From contig NZ_JAMDLH010000003.1 in NCBI RefSeq assembly GCF_023721755.1, positions 124,001 to 188,000 on the forward strand: a stretch of 64,000 bases of DNA, written 5' to 3'. Numbering within the stretch: the stretch's first letter is position 1; every line of letters begins with the position of its first letter. This document shows, piece by piece, positions 34,545 through 44,272 of this stretch. The translations under genes and the position numbers were made by a program. The DNA is from Pleomorphomonas sp. NRK KF1 (GTDB taxonomy: Bacteria > Pseudomonadota > Alphaproteobacteria > Rhizobiales > Pleomorphomonadaceae). The notes below the pieces were generated by a model that did not search any database, was not told where the DNA came from, and saw only the letters and a program-made list of their open reading frames with translations.

Positions 34545-35531
34545 ATGAACAGGGACTTTCGTCTTTCCCGCCGCGCCGTGCTGGCCTCGGGCCTTGCACT
34601 CGGCGTCGGTGGCCTCGTGCTGCCGGTTCGGGCCGCCACGCCGCTGAAGGTGGCCGGCATTCACGCTTCGCCGGTCGAGAATGCCTGGAACTCTTGCCTG
34701 CACAAGGCCTTGCAGGATGCGGCCGCCGAGGGCGCCATCGAGTATACTTTCTCCGAAGGCGTTTCGGGCACCGACTATCCGCGCGCCATGCGCGAATATG
34801 CCGAAGCCGGCAACAAGCTGATCATCGGCGAGGCCTATGCCGTAGAGAAAGAGGCGCGTCAGGTGGCCGCCGATTACCCCGAAACGGCTTTCGTGCTCGG
34901 CTCGTCGGGCGAGGCGGCCGGCGACAACTTCGGTGTTTTCGGCACCTGGAATCATGACGGCGCCTATCTCGCCGGCATGCTGGCCGGCAAGATGACCAAG
35001 TCCAACGTCGTCGGTTCGGTCGGCGCCATGCCGATCCCCGAGGTCAACATGCTGATCAACGCCTTCGCCGCGGGCGTCAAGGCGGTCAACCCCGAGGCGA
35101 AACATCTCGTCACCTTCATCGGTACCTTCTTCGATCCGCCAAAGGCCCGCGAGGCCGGCCTTGCCCAGATCGATGCCGGCGCCGACATTCTGTTCGGTGA
35201 GCGCATCGGCACCGCCGACGCTGCCAAGGAGCGCGGCATCAAGGCCGTGGGGTCGCTGATCGATTACACACCACGCTATCCCGACACCGTCTTCGCCAAC
35301 GCCCTCTGGGGCTTCCGGCCGATCCTCAACGCCGCCGTTGCCGATGCCGCCGCCGGCAAGCCCGTCGGCAAGGACTACACCGCCTTCGGCCTGATGAAGG
35401 AAGGCGGCAGCGATATCGCCTATGCCAAGGGCGTCGCGCCGGCCGATGCCGAGGCGGCGATGGAAGAGGTGAGGGCGAAGATCAAGTCCGGCGCCTTCGA
35501 GGTGCCGCGCGACACCGCCGAGCCGAAGTAA
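34545..35531 (+). CDS. BMP family ABC transporter substrate-binding protein
   Basis: A 328-residue basic-membrane-protein (Med/PnrA-like) binding protein. The N-terminus has a twin-arginine signal (LSRRAVLASGLALGVGGLVL, cleavage near VRA at about 31). The mature part has PLKVAGIHASPVENAWN, EGVSGTDYPRAMREYAEAGN and NHDGAYLAGMLAGKMTKSN, typical of the family that binds nucleosides or related heterocycles. It is the first gene of a five-gene operon that includes an amidase, hinting at an amide-bearing ligand (inference). Confidence 0.92.
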   Translation: MNRDFRLSRRAVLASGLALGVGGLVLPVRAATPLKVAGIHASPVENAWNSCLHKALQDAAAEGAIEYTFSEGVSGTDYPRAMREYAEAGNKLIIGEAYAVEKEARQVAADYPETAFVLGSSGEAAGDNFGVFGTWNHDGAYLAGMLAGKMTKSNVVGSVGAMPIPEVNMLINAFAAGVKAVNPEAKHLVTFIGTFFDPPKAREAGLAQIDAGADILFGERIGTADAAKERGIKAVGSLIDYTPRYPDTVFANALWGFRPILNAAVADAAAGKPVGKDYTAFGLMKEGGSDIAYAKGVAPADAEAAMEEVRAKIKSGAFEVPRDTAEPK

Positions 35532-35539
35532 GTCGGCCG

Positions 35540-36955
35540 ATGAAGGGCGACGCGACAGCACTGGCCGGGGCGATCCGTGACGGTCGCCTCACTGCCGGCG
35601 AGGCCATGGCGGCTTCGCTCGCCGCTGCCGCGTCGCATGCCGATCTCGGCGCGCTTTGCCATGTCGACGCCGAACTGGCGGAACGGGAGGCGAGCGCCGC
35701 CGATGCCGAGTGTCTTGCCGATCCAGTACGATTCGCCGCGCGTCCGTTTTGCGGCGTTCCGACACTCGCCAAGGATCTCGGCGGACCATTTGCCGGGCTG
35801 CCGGTTGTTGCCGGCTCGCGACTGTTTTCTCGCGATCGGCCCGACGCACCCGACTCCGATCTGGCGCGGCGCTTTCGGGCGGCCGGCCTGTTGCCTTTTG
35901 GGCTGACAACCGCGCCGGAGTTCGGTCTGGCGCTGGCAAGCGAGCCGGCGATCGGTCCGCTTGCTCGCAACCCCCTCGATCCTGCGCGTACGCCCGGCGG
36001 GTCGTCGGGAGGGGCGGCGGCGGCCGTAGCCGCGGGCATCGTCGCCATCGCTCACGCTACGGACGCCGGAGGCTCCATTCGGGTGCCGGCCGCCTGCTGC
36101 GGTCTGGTCGGGCTGAAGCCCAGCCGTGGCGTCATGCCGGCCGGGCCTGCCTTCGGCAACCACCTGGGGGGCATCGCCTCGGAGCTCTGCGTCTCGCGCA
36201 GCGTCCGCGACAGCGCCGCCCTGCTCGCGGCGGTCAGCGGCAGGACGCGCGGTCCTTTCGCCGATGTCGGCCTGGCCGAACCGAGGACCGGGGCTCTCAG
36301 AGTTGGCGTTCTCTGCGAAACGGGGGCAGACTTGCCGACGACGCCCGAGCGTTCCGCCGCCATCGAAACGGCTGGTCAGTTTCTGGAGACCCGCGGCCAC
36401 AGGCTCGTGCCCGTCGCCTGGTCGGATGTCGAGGCCATGGTGAAGGCGTCCGCCGCGCTGTTTTACGATCTCGTCTGCACTAACCTCGCAACGCTCTCGG
36501 AGACGCCCGGCATCGACATCGCGCTCGCCGAACCTGTAACCCAGGCTTTTGCGGCGCGGGGCAGGGCCCTTTCCGCCGCCGATCTCTGGCGGTCGCAGAC
36601 CGCGGGCGTTCTGGTGTCGCGCAACCTTTGGCGTCTGTTCGATCGGATCGACGTCCTGTTGACGCCGATGCTGGCGTCGCCGCCTCCGCCGATCGGTTCG
36701 TTCCCGTTCGACCACGCCGATACGGATCTTCATCTCAGGCGCATGGTTTCGCTGGCCCCGCTCGCCACGCTTGCCAACATCTCCGGCTTCCCGGCCTTGA
36801 CGCTGCCGTTCGGCGTCGACGCCGATGGGTTGCCGCTACCGGTACAGATGTTTGCACCGCTTGGTGCCGACCTCCAGCTTCTGGCGCTCGCGGCGACGCT
36901 TGAAGCGGATGGCCGCTGGCAGCATGCCTTTCCCATCGCAGGACTGCCGTCATGA
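35540..36955 (+). CDS. Amidase signature family hydrolase
   Basis: A 471-residue amidase-signature enzyme. The catalytic Ser-cisSer-Lys triad is visible: Lys in VPTLAKDLGG (about 75), the Ser-rich PGGSSGGAAAAVAAGI (about 154-169) and the nucleophile Ser in TDAGGSIRVPA (about 180). There is no signal peptide, so it is cytoplasmic. It lies 8 bp after the BMP gene and overlaps the ATPase gene by 4 bp, so it belongs to the importer operon and probably hydrolyses an amide in the imported compound. Family members range from allophanate hydrolase-like to acylamidases; the substrate is unknown. Confidence 0.9.
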   Translation: MKGDATALAGAIRDGRLTAGEAMAASLAAAASHADLGALCHVDAELAEREASAADAECLADPVRFAARPFCGVPTLAKDLGGPFAGLPVVAGSRLFSRDRPDAPDSDLARRFRAAGLLPFGLTTAPEFGLALASEPAIGPLARNPLDPARTPGGSSGGAAAAVAAGIVAIAHATDAGGSIRVPAACCGLVGLKPSRGVMPAGPAFGNHLGGIASELCVSRSVRDSAALLAAVSGRTRGPFADVGLAEPRTGALRVGVLCETGADLPTTPERSAAIETAGQFLETRGHRLVPVAWSDVEAMVKASAALFYDLVCTNLATLSETPGIDIALAEPVTQAFAARGRALSAADLWRSQTAGVLVSRNLWRLFDRIDVLLTPMLASPPPPIGSFPFDHADTDLHLRRMVSLAPLATLANISGFPALTLPFGVDADGLPLPVQMFAPLGADLQLLALAATLEADGRWQHAFPIAGLPS

Positions 36956-38469
36956 CCGAAACCGTTCTGGAGATCGACGGCGTCAGCAAGAGCTTCGGTG
37001 ACAACAAGGCCAACGACGCCATCTCGATGACACTGGCGCGGGGCGAGATCGTTGCCCTGCTCGGCGAGAATGGCGCCGGCAAGACGACGCTCATGAGCAT
37101 TCTGTTCGGCCACTACATGCCCGACGAAGGGTGCATCCGCTTCTCCGGCGCCGATCTGCCCCCCGGTCGGCCGCGCGCTGCCATCCATGCCGGCATCGGC
37201 ATGGTCCATCAGCATTTCTCGCTGGCCCCCAATCTGACCGTGCTGGAAAACGTCATGACCGGCACCGAGAAGCTTTGGTCGCTCCGCTCGGAAGCCGGCC
37301 GTGCCAGGGCAAAGCTTAAGGCGCTTGCCGAGCGCTTCGGCCTTGCCGTCGATCCCGATGCCCGCCTCGGCGATCTTTCGGTCGGCGAACAGCAGCGCGT
37401 CGAGATACTCAAGGCGCTCTATAACGACGCGCGCATCCTGATCCTCGACGAACCGACGGCGGTGCTGACCAATCTGGAAGCCGAGACGCTGTTCGGCACC
37501 CTGAAAGAGATGGCGCGGCAGGGCCTGTCCCTGATCTTCATCTCCCACAAGCTCGACGAGGTCATGGCGGCGGCCGATCGCGTCGTCGTGCTGCGGGGCG
37601 GCAAGGTGGTGGCCGAGCGTCGTGCGGCCGAAACGTCGAAGGCCGAACTGGCCGAGCTGATGGTCGGTCACAGGGTTGCCCGGCCCATTCGCGAGGCGCA
37701 TGAACGCGGAGAGCCGGTGCTGGAAGCGGCGGCGGTGTCGGTTCGCATTGACGGCGTCGATCGCCTGAAGGAGGTCAGCTTCCGCCTGCATGCAGGAGAG
37801 ATACTCGGCATCATCGGCGTCTCCGGCAATGGCCAGGCGGCGTTGGCAAGCCTGCTGTCCGGCACGCTCGCACGCAGTTCGGGCGACATCCTGCTTTACG
37901 GGGAAGCCATCGGCAATCTCTCCGTTGCCGACACCGTTGCCTCCGGCATTGGCCGCATTCCCGAGGATCGAACGCGCGAAGGGGCGATCGGCGAGATGGC
38001 GGTCTGGGAGAACGCCGTGCTGGAACGCATCGACGAGCCGCGCTTCTCCCGCCGAGGTCTCGTCGACAGGGCGGCGGCCATCGCCTTCGCCGAGACCATC
38101 GTCCGCGATTTCGACGTGCGTGGCGGCGGGGCTCGCACCCGTACGCGCCTCCTTTCCGGTGGCAACATGCAAAAGCTGATACTGGGCCGAAACCTTGCCG
38201 AGCGGCCGCGCATCCTGATCGCCGCCCAGCCGGCGCGCGGACTTGACGAGGGGGCGGTCGCCGCTGTCCATGCCCGCATTCTCGAAGCCAGAAAGGCGGG
38301 TACCGCCGTGTTGCTCATTTCCGAAGATCTCGATGAGGTCATCGGGCTTGCCGACCGTATCCAGGCCATCGTTGGTGGCCGCCTCTCTCCGCCGGTCTCG
38401 GCGGACGAGGTGGATGCGCGGGCGCTTGGCCTGATGATGGCCGGCGCCTGGAAGAAAGAGGCGGCCTGA
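36952..38469 (+). CDS. BMP-type (nucleoside-like) ABC transporter ATP-binding protein, tandem NBD
   Basis: A 505-residue protein with two ATPase domains, as in RbsA/YufO-type subunits. Domain 1 is canonical: P-loop GENGAGKTT at 38-46, LSVGEQQR, and LILDEPTAVLT. Domain 2 has a degenerate P-loop (GVSGNGQAAL), signature LSGGNMQK and a Walker B lacking the usual DEP (ILIAAQPARGLD), the normal asymmetry of this class. Its start overlaps the amidase stop (ATGA) and its stop overlaps the permease start. Confidence 0.93.
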   Translation: MTETVLEIDGVSKSFGDNKANDAISMTLARGEIVALLGENGAGKTTLMSILFGHYMPDEGCIRFSGADLPPGRPRAAIHAGIGMVHQHFSLAPNLTVLENVMTGTEKLWSLRSEAGRARAKLKALAERFGLAVDPDARLGDLSVGEQQRVEILKALYNDARILILDEPTAVLTNLEAETLFGTLKEMARQGLSLIFISHKLDEVMAAADRVVVLRGGKVVAERRAAETSKAELAELMVGHRVARPIREAHERGEPVLEAAAVSVRIDGVDRLKEVSFRLHAGEILGIIGVSGNGQAALASLLSGTLARSSGDILLYGEAIGNLSVADTVASGIGRIPEDRTREGAIGEMAVWENAVLERIDEPRFSRRGLVDRAAAIAFAETIVRDFDVRGGGARTRTRLLSGGNMQKLILGRNLAERPRILIAAQPARGLDEGAVAAVHARILEARKAGTAVLLISEDLDEVIGLADRIQAIVGGRLSPPVSADEVDARALGLMMAGAWKKEAA

Positions 38470-39518
38470 TGCGCTTTGAACGCCGCGAGCATCGCCCGCT
38501 TGCCCTGATCATTCTGACGCCGCCTCTTGCCATCGCCGCTGCTTTGGTCCTCTCCGGTTTGCTGATTGCCACCGCCGGTGCGCCGGTGATGGAGGCCTAT
38601 TGGCGCATCCTGGTCGGGGCCTTCGGCTCTCGGCTGTCGGCCACCGAAACACTGACGCGGGCCACGCCGCTGATGCTGACCGGCCTTGCCGCCGCCGTCG
38701 CCTTCCGCGCCCGCGTCTGGAACATCGGCGGCGAGGGGCAGTTCTATCTCGGCGCCATCGCTACGGCCGCCGTCGGATCTCAGCTTTTGGCCGGTGCGCC
38801 CGGCTATCTGTCCATTCCCCTGCTCCTGCTCAGCGGTGCTGTTGCCGGAATGATCCTCCTGATCATGCCGCTGTGGCTGAGGCTGAGGTTCTCAGTCGAC
38901 GAGGTGGTGACCAGCCTGCTTCTCAACTTCGTCGCCGTGCTTGTCGTCTCGATGCTGATCGACGGGCCGTTGAAGGACCCGCTGGCTTTTGGCTGGCCGC
39001 AGAGCCAGTCCGTCGCCGACGCGGCCATGCTTCCGAAGCTGGTGGCGCGATCGCGTCTGCACTGGGGCTTTGCCATTGCGCTCGTCCTCGCCTTCGTCGT
39101 CCACTTCGTCCAGAGCCGCACGGTATTCGGGCTGAAGTCCCGCGCTGCCGGCCTGAGCCCCGAGGGAGCCGTCTTTGCTGGCGTGCCGCTGGCCCGAACC
39201 CTCTTCCTGGTCGCCTGTCTGTCCGGTGGTCTTGCCGGGCTTGCCGGCGCTGTCGAGGTTCTCGGCGTCAAAGGATATGTCACCACGGATCTGTCGCCCG
39301 GCTTTGGCTATTCCGGCATCGTCGTCGCCATGCTGGCTGGGCTCCATCCCCTTGGCGTCGTACTGGCGGCGCTGTTCACGGCCACCATGTTCGTTGGTGC
39401 CGACGGCATGAGCCGGGCGCTGAAAATCCCGACCTATATCGCCGACGTCACCGTGGCCTTGTCGTTGATCACCATGCTGGTGGCGGTATTCTTCGCCCAA
39501 TACAGGATCCGCCGATGA
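38469..39518 (+). CDS. BMP-type ABC transporter permease (YufP-like)
   Basis: A 349-residue membrane protein with eight or more hydrophobic helices. ARVWNIGGEGQFYLGAIATA (about 78-97) is the family signature, with GLSPEGAVFAGVP further on. The start shares one base with the upstream stop (TGATG) and the end overlaps the next permease gene by 4 bp. Confidence 0.92.
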   Translation: MRFERREHRPLALIILTPPLAIAAALVLSGLLIATAGAPVMEAYWRILVGAFGSRLSATETLTRATPLMLTGLAAAVAFRARVWNIGGEGQFYLGAIATAAVGSQLLAGAPGYLSIPLLLLSGAVAGMILLIMPLWLRLRFSVDEVVTSLLLNFVAVLVVSMLIDGPLKDPLAFGWPQSQSVADAAMLPKLVARSRLHWGFAIALVLAFVVHFVQSRTVFGLKSRAAGLSPEGAVFAGVPLARTLFLVACLSGGLAGLAGAVEVLGVKGYVTTDLSPGFGYSGIVVAMLAGLHPLGVVLAALFTATMFVGADGMSRALKIPTYIADVTVALSLITMLVAVFFAQYRIRR

Positions 39519-40456
39519 GCATCGTCCTCGACATCATCGCCTCGGCAGGCCTGTGGGCGGCCGTGTTGCGGATCGCCACGCCGCTGATCTTCGGCACCTT
39601 GGGGGCTCTGCTTTGCGAACGCGCTGGCGTTCTCAATCTCGGCATCGAGGGGATCATGACCTTCGGTGCCATGGCCGGTTGGCTCGCCGTCTATCACGGC
39701 GCGGATCTCTGGACAGGCTTGTTGGTCGCTGCGCTGGCCGGTGGCGTGTTCGGCCTCCTCCATGCGGCGTTGACTGTGACTCTCGGTCTTTCCCAGCACG
39801 TCTCGGGCCTGGGCGTCACGCTGTTCGCATCCAGCTTCAGCTACTATCTCTTCCGTCTGATCGTGCCGCTGTCTGGCAGTCCGCCGACCATCGAACCCTT
39901 CGCGCCGGTGACCGTGCCGGGTCTCGCCGACCTGCCGTTCGTCGGACCTATCCTGTCGGCGCAAACGCCGCCGACCTATCTTGCCCTTCTGCTTGCGCTC
40001 CTGCTTGCCTATGTCGTCTTCCGCACGCCACTGGGCCTCGCCATCCGGATGACCGGCGAAAATCCGCATGCCGCCGAAGCGCAGGGCGTCAATCCGATGG
40101 CGGTGCGTTATGGGGCGGTGATCGTCGGTTCGGCGCTGATGGCCGTCGGCGGCGCTTTCCTGACGCTGTCGGCGTTCAACAGCTTTTTCCCGACCATGGT
40201 CCAAGGGCGCGGCTGGATCTGCATCGCGCTCGTCGTCTTCGCGTCCTGGCGGCCGGGACGGGCCCTGTTCGGTGCGCTGCTGTTCGCTTTCTTCGATGCG
40301 TTTCAGCTGCGCTTGCAGACTGCGGTCGATGGCGTTCCCTATCAGGTGTTCCTGATGACGCCTTATATTCTGTCGATCGTGGCTCTCTGTGTCATGGCCC
40401 GGCGCGCTCGCGTGCCGCAGGCGTTGATGCAACCCTACCGCCGCGGCGAACGCTGA
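39515..40456 (+). CDS. BMP-type ABC transporter permease (YufQ-like)
   Basis: A 313-residue membrane permease: FGTLGALLCERAGVLNLGIEG (about 27-47) is the signature of this second BMP permease, followed by MTGENPHAAEAQGVNPM. The start is ATG 39515 overlapping the upstream stop; the long open frame back to 38600 is a shadow of the first permease gene. Last gene of the operon, convergent with a small hypothetical gene 5 bp away. Confidence 0.92.
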   Translation: MSIVLDIIASAGLWAAVLRIATPLIFGTLGALLCERAGVLNLGIEGIMTFGAMAGWLAVYHGADLWTGLLVAALAGGVFGLLHAALTVTLGLSQHVSGLGVTLFASSFSYYLFRLIVPLSGSPPTIEPFAPVTVPGLADLPFVGPILSAQTPPTYLALLLALLLAYVVFRTPLGLAIRMTGENPHAAEAQGVNPMAVRYGAVIVGSALMAVGGAFLTLSAFNSFFPTMVQGRGWICIALVVFASWRPGRALFGALLFAFFDAFQLRLQTAVDGVPYQVFLMTPYILSIVALCVMARRARVPQALMQPYRRGER

Positions 40457-40461
40457 CCGGC

Positions 40462-40782
40462 TCAGGCGTAGTGGTGCAAGGAAATCGTGCGCTTGGGCAG
40501 CAGGTAGGTCCAGGCCAAGGCGCTGAACAGGCTGCCCCGACGCTTGCCTTTCCGGAACTGCGGGTAGCTGGCGAAGCTGTAACTGGAGTTCAGACGGCCC
40601 GTGCGCGACAGCCAGTCTTCGAAATCGTTGAGGATCAGTCCGCGTGCCACATCTCGGTCACCCTTGGCCAGGCCAAGTGCCACGGTGGCGATCTCGTCAA
40701 GTCCATCCAAGAGCGATTGTCCGGTCTGCATGCGAGTCAGGCTGACGTCGATTCTAGCGACGAGTTCCCGGGGAAAAATCAT
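40462..40782 (-). CDS. Hypothetical protein
   Basis: A 106-residue soluble protein starting MIFPRELVARIDVSLTRMQT. I do not recognise the family. An N-terminal part that looks helical (to about 65) is followed by a basic, aromatic tail (FRKGKRRGSLFSALAWTYLL). A good AAGGAG site lies just upstream of ATG 40782, which supports a real gene; the frame continues to 40872 without a better start. It is monocistronic and convergent with the BMP operon. Confidence 0.6.
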   Translation of the reverse strand: MIFPRELVARIDVSLTRMQTGQSLLDGLDEIATVALGLAKGDRDVARGLILNDFEDWLSRTGRLNSSYSFASYPQFRKGKRRGSLFSALAWTYLLPKRTISLHHYA

Positions 40783-41000
40783 CGGACTCTCCTTTCGCAG
40801 GGCCAGCCTACATCTGTGGAAATAGCATGTCTTTGCGTTATGACAACGTGGACATTCGGTCGATTCGACCAAAGCGGTGGCTTCGGTAAGCGAAAGGTTG
40901 CCGGCCTGGTCATAACTTCCCAGGCTGAAAGCGCCCTCGGCAGTCGGATGTGGTGCAGTCGATCCCCTCGTGCGAATCTCCGGGAAAGCTCAGCTGTTTT

Positions 41001-41033
41001 CCAAACGAAAAGGGCGCGGCAAACGCCACGCCC
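41001..41033 (-). terminator. Rho-independent terminator of the small membrane protein gene
   Basis: On the minus strand GGGCGTGGC pairs with GCCGCGCCC (one mismatch; 41025-41033 with 41012-41020) over a 4-nt loop, followed by TTTTCGTTT. It lies 25 bp past the stop of the gene at 41058. Confidence 0.75.
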
Positions 41034-41057
41034 CGAAATCGAACCATGAACTGAAAT

Positions 41058-41333
41058 TCAGAACTTTCCGCTGTCGCGAAGGGAATGCTCGACGCGCAGG
41101 ATGCGTCGGGTGAGCCCAAACGACAGCACAAGGCCGGGGACTGCCATGATGCCGACGAAGATCAGGAACGTGGTCTCGCCGAGCCCGAGCATGCTGCCGA
41201 TCGCCCAGGCAAAGGCGACGATGGCCGCAAGCATCTCCGAGACGATCAGCAAGGTCGCACCGACCGCAGAGATGATGGCATCGGTCTTGGTGTAGCGGAT
41301 TTCGTGGGGCAGATCGTCGGTCTTGGCCAGCAT
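41058..41333 (-). CDS. Small membrane protein, two predicted helices
   Basis: A 91-residue protein: a short polar N-terminus (MLAKTDDLPHEIRYTKTDA), a helix at about 21-45 (ISAVGATLLIVSEMLAAIVAFAWA), a second at about 49-72 (GETTFLIFVGIMAVPGLVLSF), then a basic tail. I do not recognise the family. The ribosome site is weak (AGGA). It is flanked by its own terminator and by the pnp terminator, so it is monocistronic. Confidence 0.65.
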   Translation of the reverse strand: MLAKTDDLPHEIRYTKTDAIISAVGATLLIVSEMLAAIVAFAWAIGSMLGLGETTFLIFVGIMAVPGLVLSFGLTRRILRVEHSLRDSGKF

Positions 41334-41464
41334 GAATATCGTCCTGGATGCAGCCGCTTCGCGGCGCTCTCGTCGGCGCGCATCAAGGGCCAGCGGCGGC
41401 CCCCTGTCAAGTGCGGAAGGCTGCAAAGCACAGCGCGGAGCCGAGGTCAGGCGGCCGCGCATGA

Positions 41465-41503
41465 CCGAATGAAAACGGCCGGTGGGAGATTCCCACCGGC
41501 CGT
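41465..41503 (-). terminator. Rho-independent terminator of pnp
   Basis: ACGGCCGGTGGGA (41475-41487) pairs perfectly with TCCCACCGGCCGT (41491-41503) over a 3-nt loop; the minus strand continues TTTTCATT. It lies 23 bp beyond the pnp stop. Confidence 0.88.
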
Positions 41504-41526
41504 CAATATCCAAACCAGAGGCGAGG

Positions 41527-43665
41527 TTACTCGTCCTTCGGCTCGGCCTTCTCTTCCGCCTTGATTTCCTGGCCGGTGGCCTGGTCGACCACCTTCATCG
41601 ACAGGCGCACCTTGCCGCGCTCGTCGAAGCCCATCAGCTTGACCCACACCTTGTCGCCTTCCTTGACGACGTCCTTGACGTTCTGGACGCGCTGCGGAGC
41701 GAGCTGGGAGACATGGACGAGGCCGTCGCGGGTGCCGAAGAAGTTGACGAATGCTCCGAAGTCGACGCACTTCACGACGGTGCCTTCATAGATAGCGCCG
41801 ACTTCCGGCTCGGCGGCGATGCCCTTCACCCAGTTCATGGCGGCGGTGATCGCCTTCAGGTCCGACGAGGCGAACTTGACGGTGCCGTCGTCCTGGATGT
41901 CGATCTTGGCGCCGGTCTTCTCGACGATCTCGCGGATGACCTTGCCGCCCGAGCCGATCACTTCACGGATCTTGTCGGGGTTGATCTTCATCACTTCGAT
42001 GCGCGGGGCATGCTCGCCGATCGAAGAGCGGGCGCCGGTGAGCGCCTTGGACATCTCGCCGAGGATATGCTCGCGACCACCCTTGGCCTGGGCGAGGGCG
42101 ACCTTCATGATCTCCTCGGTGATGCCGGTGATCTTGATGTCCATCTGCAGCGAGGTGATGCCGGCGGCCGTACCGGCCACCTTGAAGTCCATGTCGCCGA
42201 GGTGATCCTCGTCACCGAGGATGTCGGACAGCACCGCGAAGCGGTCGCCTTCCTTGATCAGGCCCATGGCGATGCCGGCGGTCGGTGCCTTCAGCGGAAC
42301 GCCAGCGTCCATGAGGGCCAGCGATGAGCCGCAGACGGTGGCCATCGACGACGAACCGTTGGACTCGGTGATCTCCGACACCACGCGGATGGTGTAGGGG
42401 AACTCGTGATGGGCCGGCAGCTCCGGATGGATGGCGCGCCAGGCAAGCTTGCCGTGGCCGATCTCGCGACGGCCGGGCGAACCGATGCGGCCGGTTTCAC
42501 CGACGGAGAAGGGCGGGAAGTTGTAGTGAAGCAGGAAGCGTTCCTTGCGGGTGCCTTCCAGCGTCTCGATGAACTGCTCGTCCTCGCCGGTGCCGAGGGT
42601 GGCGACCACGAGGGCCTGCGTCTCGCCACGGGTGAACAGGGCCGAACCATGGGCGCGCGGCAGTACGCCGACTTCGGCCACGATCGGGCGGACGGTCTTG
42701 GTGTCGCGGCCGTCGATGCGCAGGCCGGTGTCGAGCACGTTCCAGCGGACGATCTTCGCCTGCAGGTCGTGGAAGACGTTGGACACCGTCTCCTTGTCGA
42801 AGCGCGGCTCGGCGCCTTCCGGGAACAGCTCGCCCATCACCTTGGCGCGGGCGGCGTCCACGGCAGCGTAGCGCTCCTGCTTGGCGGTGATCTTGTAGGC
42901 GTCGCGCAGATCCTGCTCGGCAATGGCCAGCACCGCCTGCTCGACCTCGGACACGTCCTTGGCGGCGAACTCGCGCGGCTCCTTGGCGGCGCGCTCGGCC
43001 AGGCGGATGATGGCGTCGATCACCGGCTGGAAGCCACGATGACCGAACATCACGGCGCCGAGCATGGTGTCTTCGTCGAGCTCCTGAGCTTCGGACTCAA
43101 CCATCAATACGGCATCGCCCGTACCGGCGACCACGAGGTCGAGCTTCGAATCGACCATCTTGTCAACCGGCGGATTGAGCACGTAGGCGCCTTCGATCAG
43201 GCCGACGCGAGCAGCGCCCACCGGGCCCATGAAAGGCACGCCGGAGATGGTCAGTGCAGCCGAAGCGGCGACCAGGGCGAGAATGTCAGGGGCGTTCACC
43301 ATGTCATGGCTGAGAACGGTGACGATCACCTGAGTGTCGCACTTGTAGCCATCGGGGAACAGCGGGCGGATCGGGCGATCGATCAGGCGCGAGGTGAGCA
43401 CTTCGTGCTCGGCCGGGCGGCCTTCGCGCTTGAAATAGCCGCCAGGGATCTTGCCGGCGGCGAAGGCCTTCTCTTCGTAATTGACGGTCAGCGGGAAGAA
43501 GTCCTGACCGGGCTTCGGCTGCTTGGCGGAAACCACGGTGGCGAGGACCGACGTTTCGCCGAGCGTCGCGAGCACCGCGCCATCGGCCTGGCGAGCAACA
43601 CGGCCCGTCTCAAGGGTCAGCTTCTGGCCGGCCCAGTCGATCTCGACTTTCTGGATATCGAACAT
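41527..43665 (-). CDS. pnp: Polyribonucleotide nucleotidyltransferase (PNPase)
   Basis: A 712-residue phosphorolytic 3'-5' exoribonuclease. Two RNase PH domains (about 1-220 and 310-545) flank a helical domain. A KH domain follows ([20 protein letters not shown], about 562-581), then an S1 domain ([20 protein letters not shown]), then an acidic-basic tail. The core segment [20 protein letters not shown] carries the active-site region of the second PH domain. It degrades mRNA and joins the degradosome with RNase E. It lies 278 bp downstream of rpsO, the usual order. Confidence 0.97.
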   Translation of the reverse strand: MFDIQKVEIDWAGQKLTLETGRVARQADGAVLATLGETSVLATVVSAKQPKPGQDFFPLTVNYEEKAFAAGKIPGGYFKREGRPAEHEVLTSRLIDRPIRPLFPDGYKCDTQVIVTVLSHDMVNAPDILALVAASAALTISGVPFMGPVGAARVGLIEGAYVLNPPVDKMVDSKLDLVVAGTGDAVLMVESEAQELDEDTMLGAVMFGHRGFQPVIDAIIRLAERAAKEPREFAAKDVSEVEQAVLAIAEQDLRDAYKITAKQERYAAVDAARAKVMGELFPEGAEPRFDKETVSNVFHDLQAKIVRWNVLDTGLRIDGRDTKTVRPIVAEVGVLPRAHGSALFTRGETQALVVATLGTGEDEQFIETLEGTRKERFLLHYNFPPFSVGETGRIGSPGRREIGHGKLAWRAIHPELPAHHEFPYTIRVVSEITESNGSSSMATVCGSSLALMDAGVPLKAPTAGIAMGLIKEGDRFAVLSDILGDEDHLGDMDFKVAGTAAGITSLQMDIKITGITEEIMKVALAQAKGGREHILGEMSKALTGARSSIGEHAPRIEVMKINPDKIREVIGSGGKVIREIVEKTGAKIDIQDDGTVKFASSDLKAITAAMNWVKGIAAEPEVGAIYEGTVVKCVDFGAFVNFFGTRDGLVHVSQLAPQRVQNVKDVVKEGDKVWVKLMGFDERGKVRLSMKVVDQATGQEIKAEEKAEPKDE

Positions 43666-43824
43666 GCGTTTGTTCCGTTCTTGTCTGGTCCGGCGCGCGG
43701 CCCACGGGCAAGACGACGAGACGCTCCTCTCCAGCCGAGGCGAGCGTCTGGCAATCCTGCCCCAGGGTGCGGAACACGCCGGAGCGGCGCTCGCCCCGGC
43801 GGGGCGACGGCGCCTGTCGTTCTT

Positions 43825-43930
43825 GCCCGCTTCTGCGGGCGGACCCGCGCCCTCGTCTCAGGGCGGCGGGAAACCGGAGCCGCCTCGGAGAAGAACCGAA
43901 GCGGCGAAGGGGAAGGGCGGCGGACCGCCC
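43825..43930 (-). other. rpsO-pnp spacer hairpins
   Basis: Within the 278-bp spacer (43666-43943) two hairpins are clear: GCCCGC/GCGGGC (43825-43830 with 43835-43840) and GGGCGG/CCGCCC (43915-43920 with 43925-43930). In E. coli this spacer carries RNase III and PNPase autoregulatory structures. These hairpins may play that role here, but they are short, and neither has a U-tract to act as a terminator. Confidence 0.4.
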
Positions 43931-43943
43931 CTCCGGCAAACCG

Positions 43944-44213
43944 TCAGCGGCGCAGGCCGAGGCGGCTGATCAACGCGGTGTAGCGCGACGCGTCCTTGCG
44001 CTTCAGGTAGTCCAGAAGCTGACGACGCTGGCTCACCAGCTTCAGGAGGCCGCGGCGGGAATGGTTGTCCTTGGCGTGGCTCTTGAAGTGCTCGGTGAGG
44101 TTGGAGATGCGCTCCGACAGGATCGCGACCTGGACTTCCGGCGAGCCGGTGTCGCCCTCGAGGGTAGCGTATTCCTTGATGAGAGCGGCCTTGCGCTCGG
44201 CAGTGATCGACAT
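43944..44213 (-). CDS. rpsO: 30S ribosomal protein S15
   Basis: An 89-residue S15 with the canonical sequence [20 protein letters not shown], then [24 protein letters not shown] and [20 protein letters not shown]. It binds 16S rRNA helices 20-22 early in small-subunit assembly. Start ATG 44213 has AAGGAGT upstream. It sits between truB and pnp as usual. An attenuator-like terminator lies only 26 bp upstream of the start codon. Confidence 0.98.
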   Translation of the reverse strand: MSITAERKAALIKEYATLEGDTGSPEVQVAILSERISNLTEHFKSHAKDNHSRRGLLKLVSQRRQLLDYLKRKDASRYTALISRLGLRR

Positions 44214-44238
44214 CGGTGACTCCTTGTCGTTGAATAAC

Positions 44239-44272
44239 AAAAATGGCCCGGCCGGGATGTCGTCCAGCCGGG
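44239..44272 (-). terminator. Terminator/attenuator between truB and rpsO
   Basis: On the minus strand a 9-bp stem (44264-44272 with 44247-44255, one G-U pair) is followed by CCATTTTTGTT. It ends just 26 nt before the rpsO start, so it either terminates truB transcripts or attenuates read-through into rpsO. A second, perfect hairpin CGCAACCTG/CAGGTTGCG (44277-44285 with 44292-44300) lies immediately upstream and could be an alternative structure. Confidence 0.65.
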
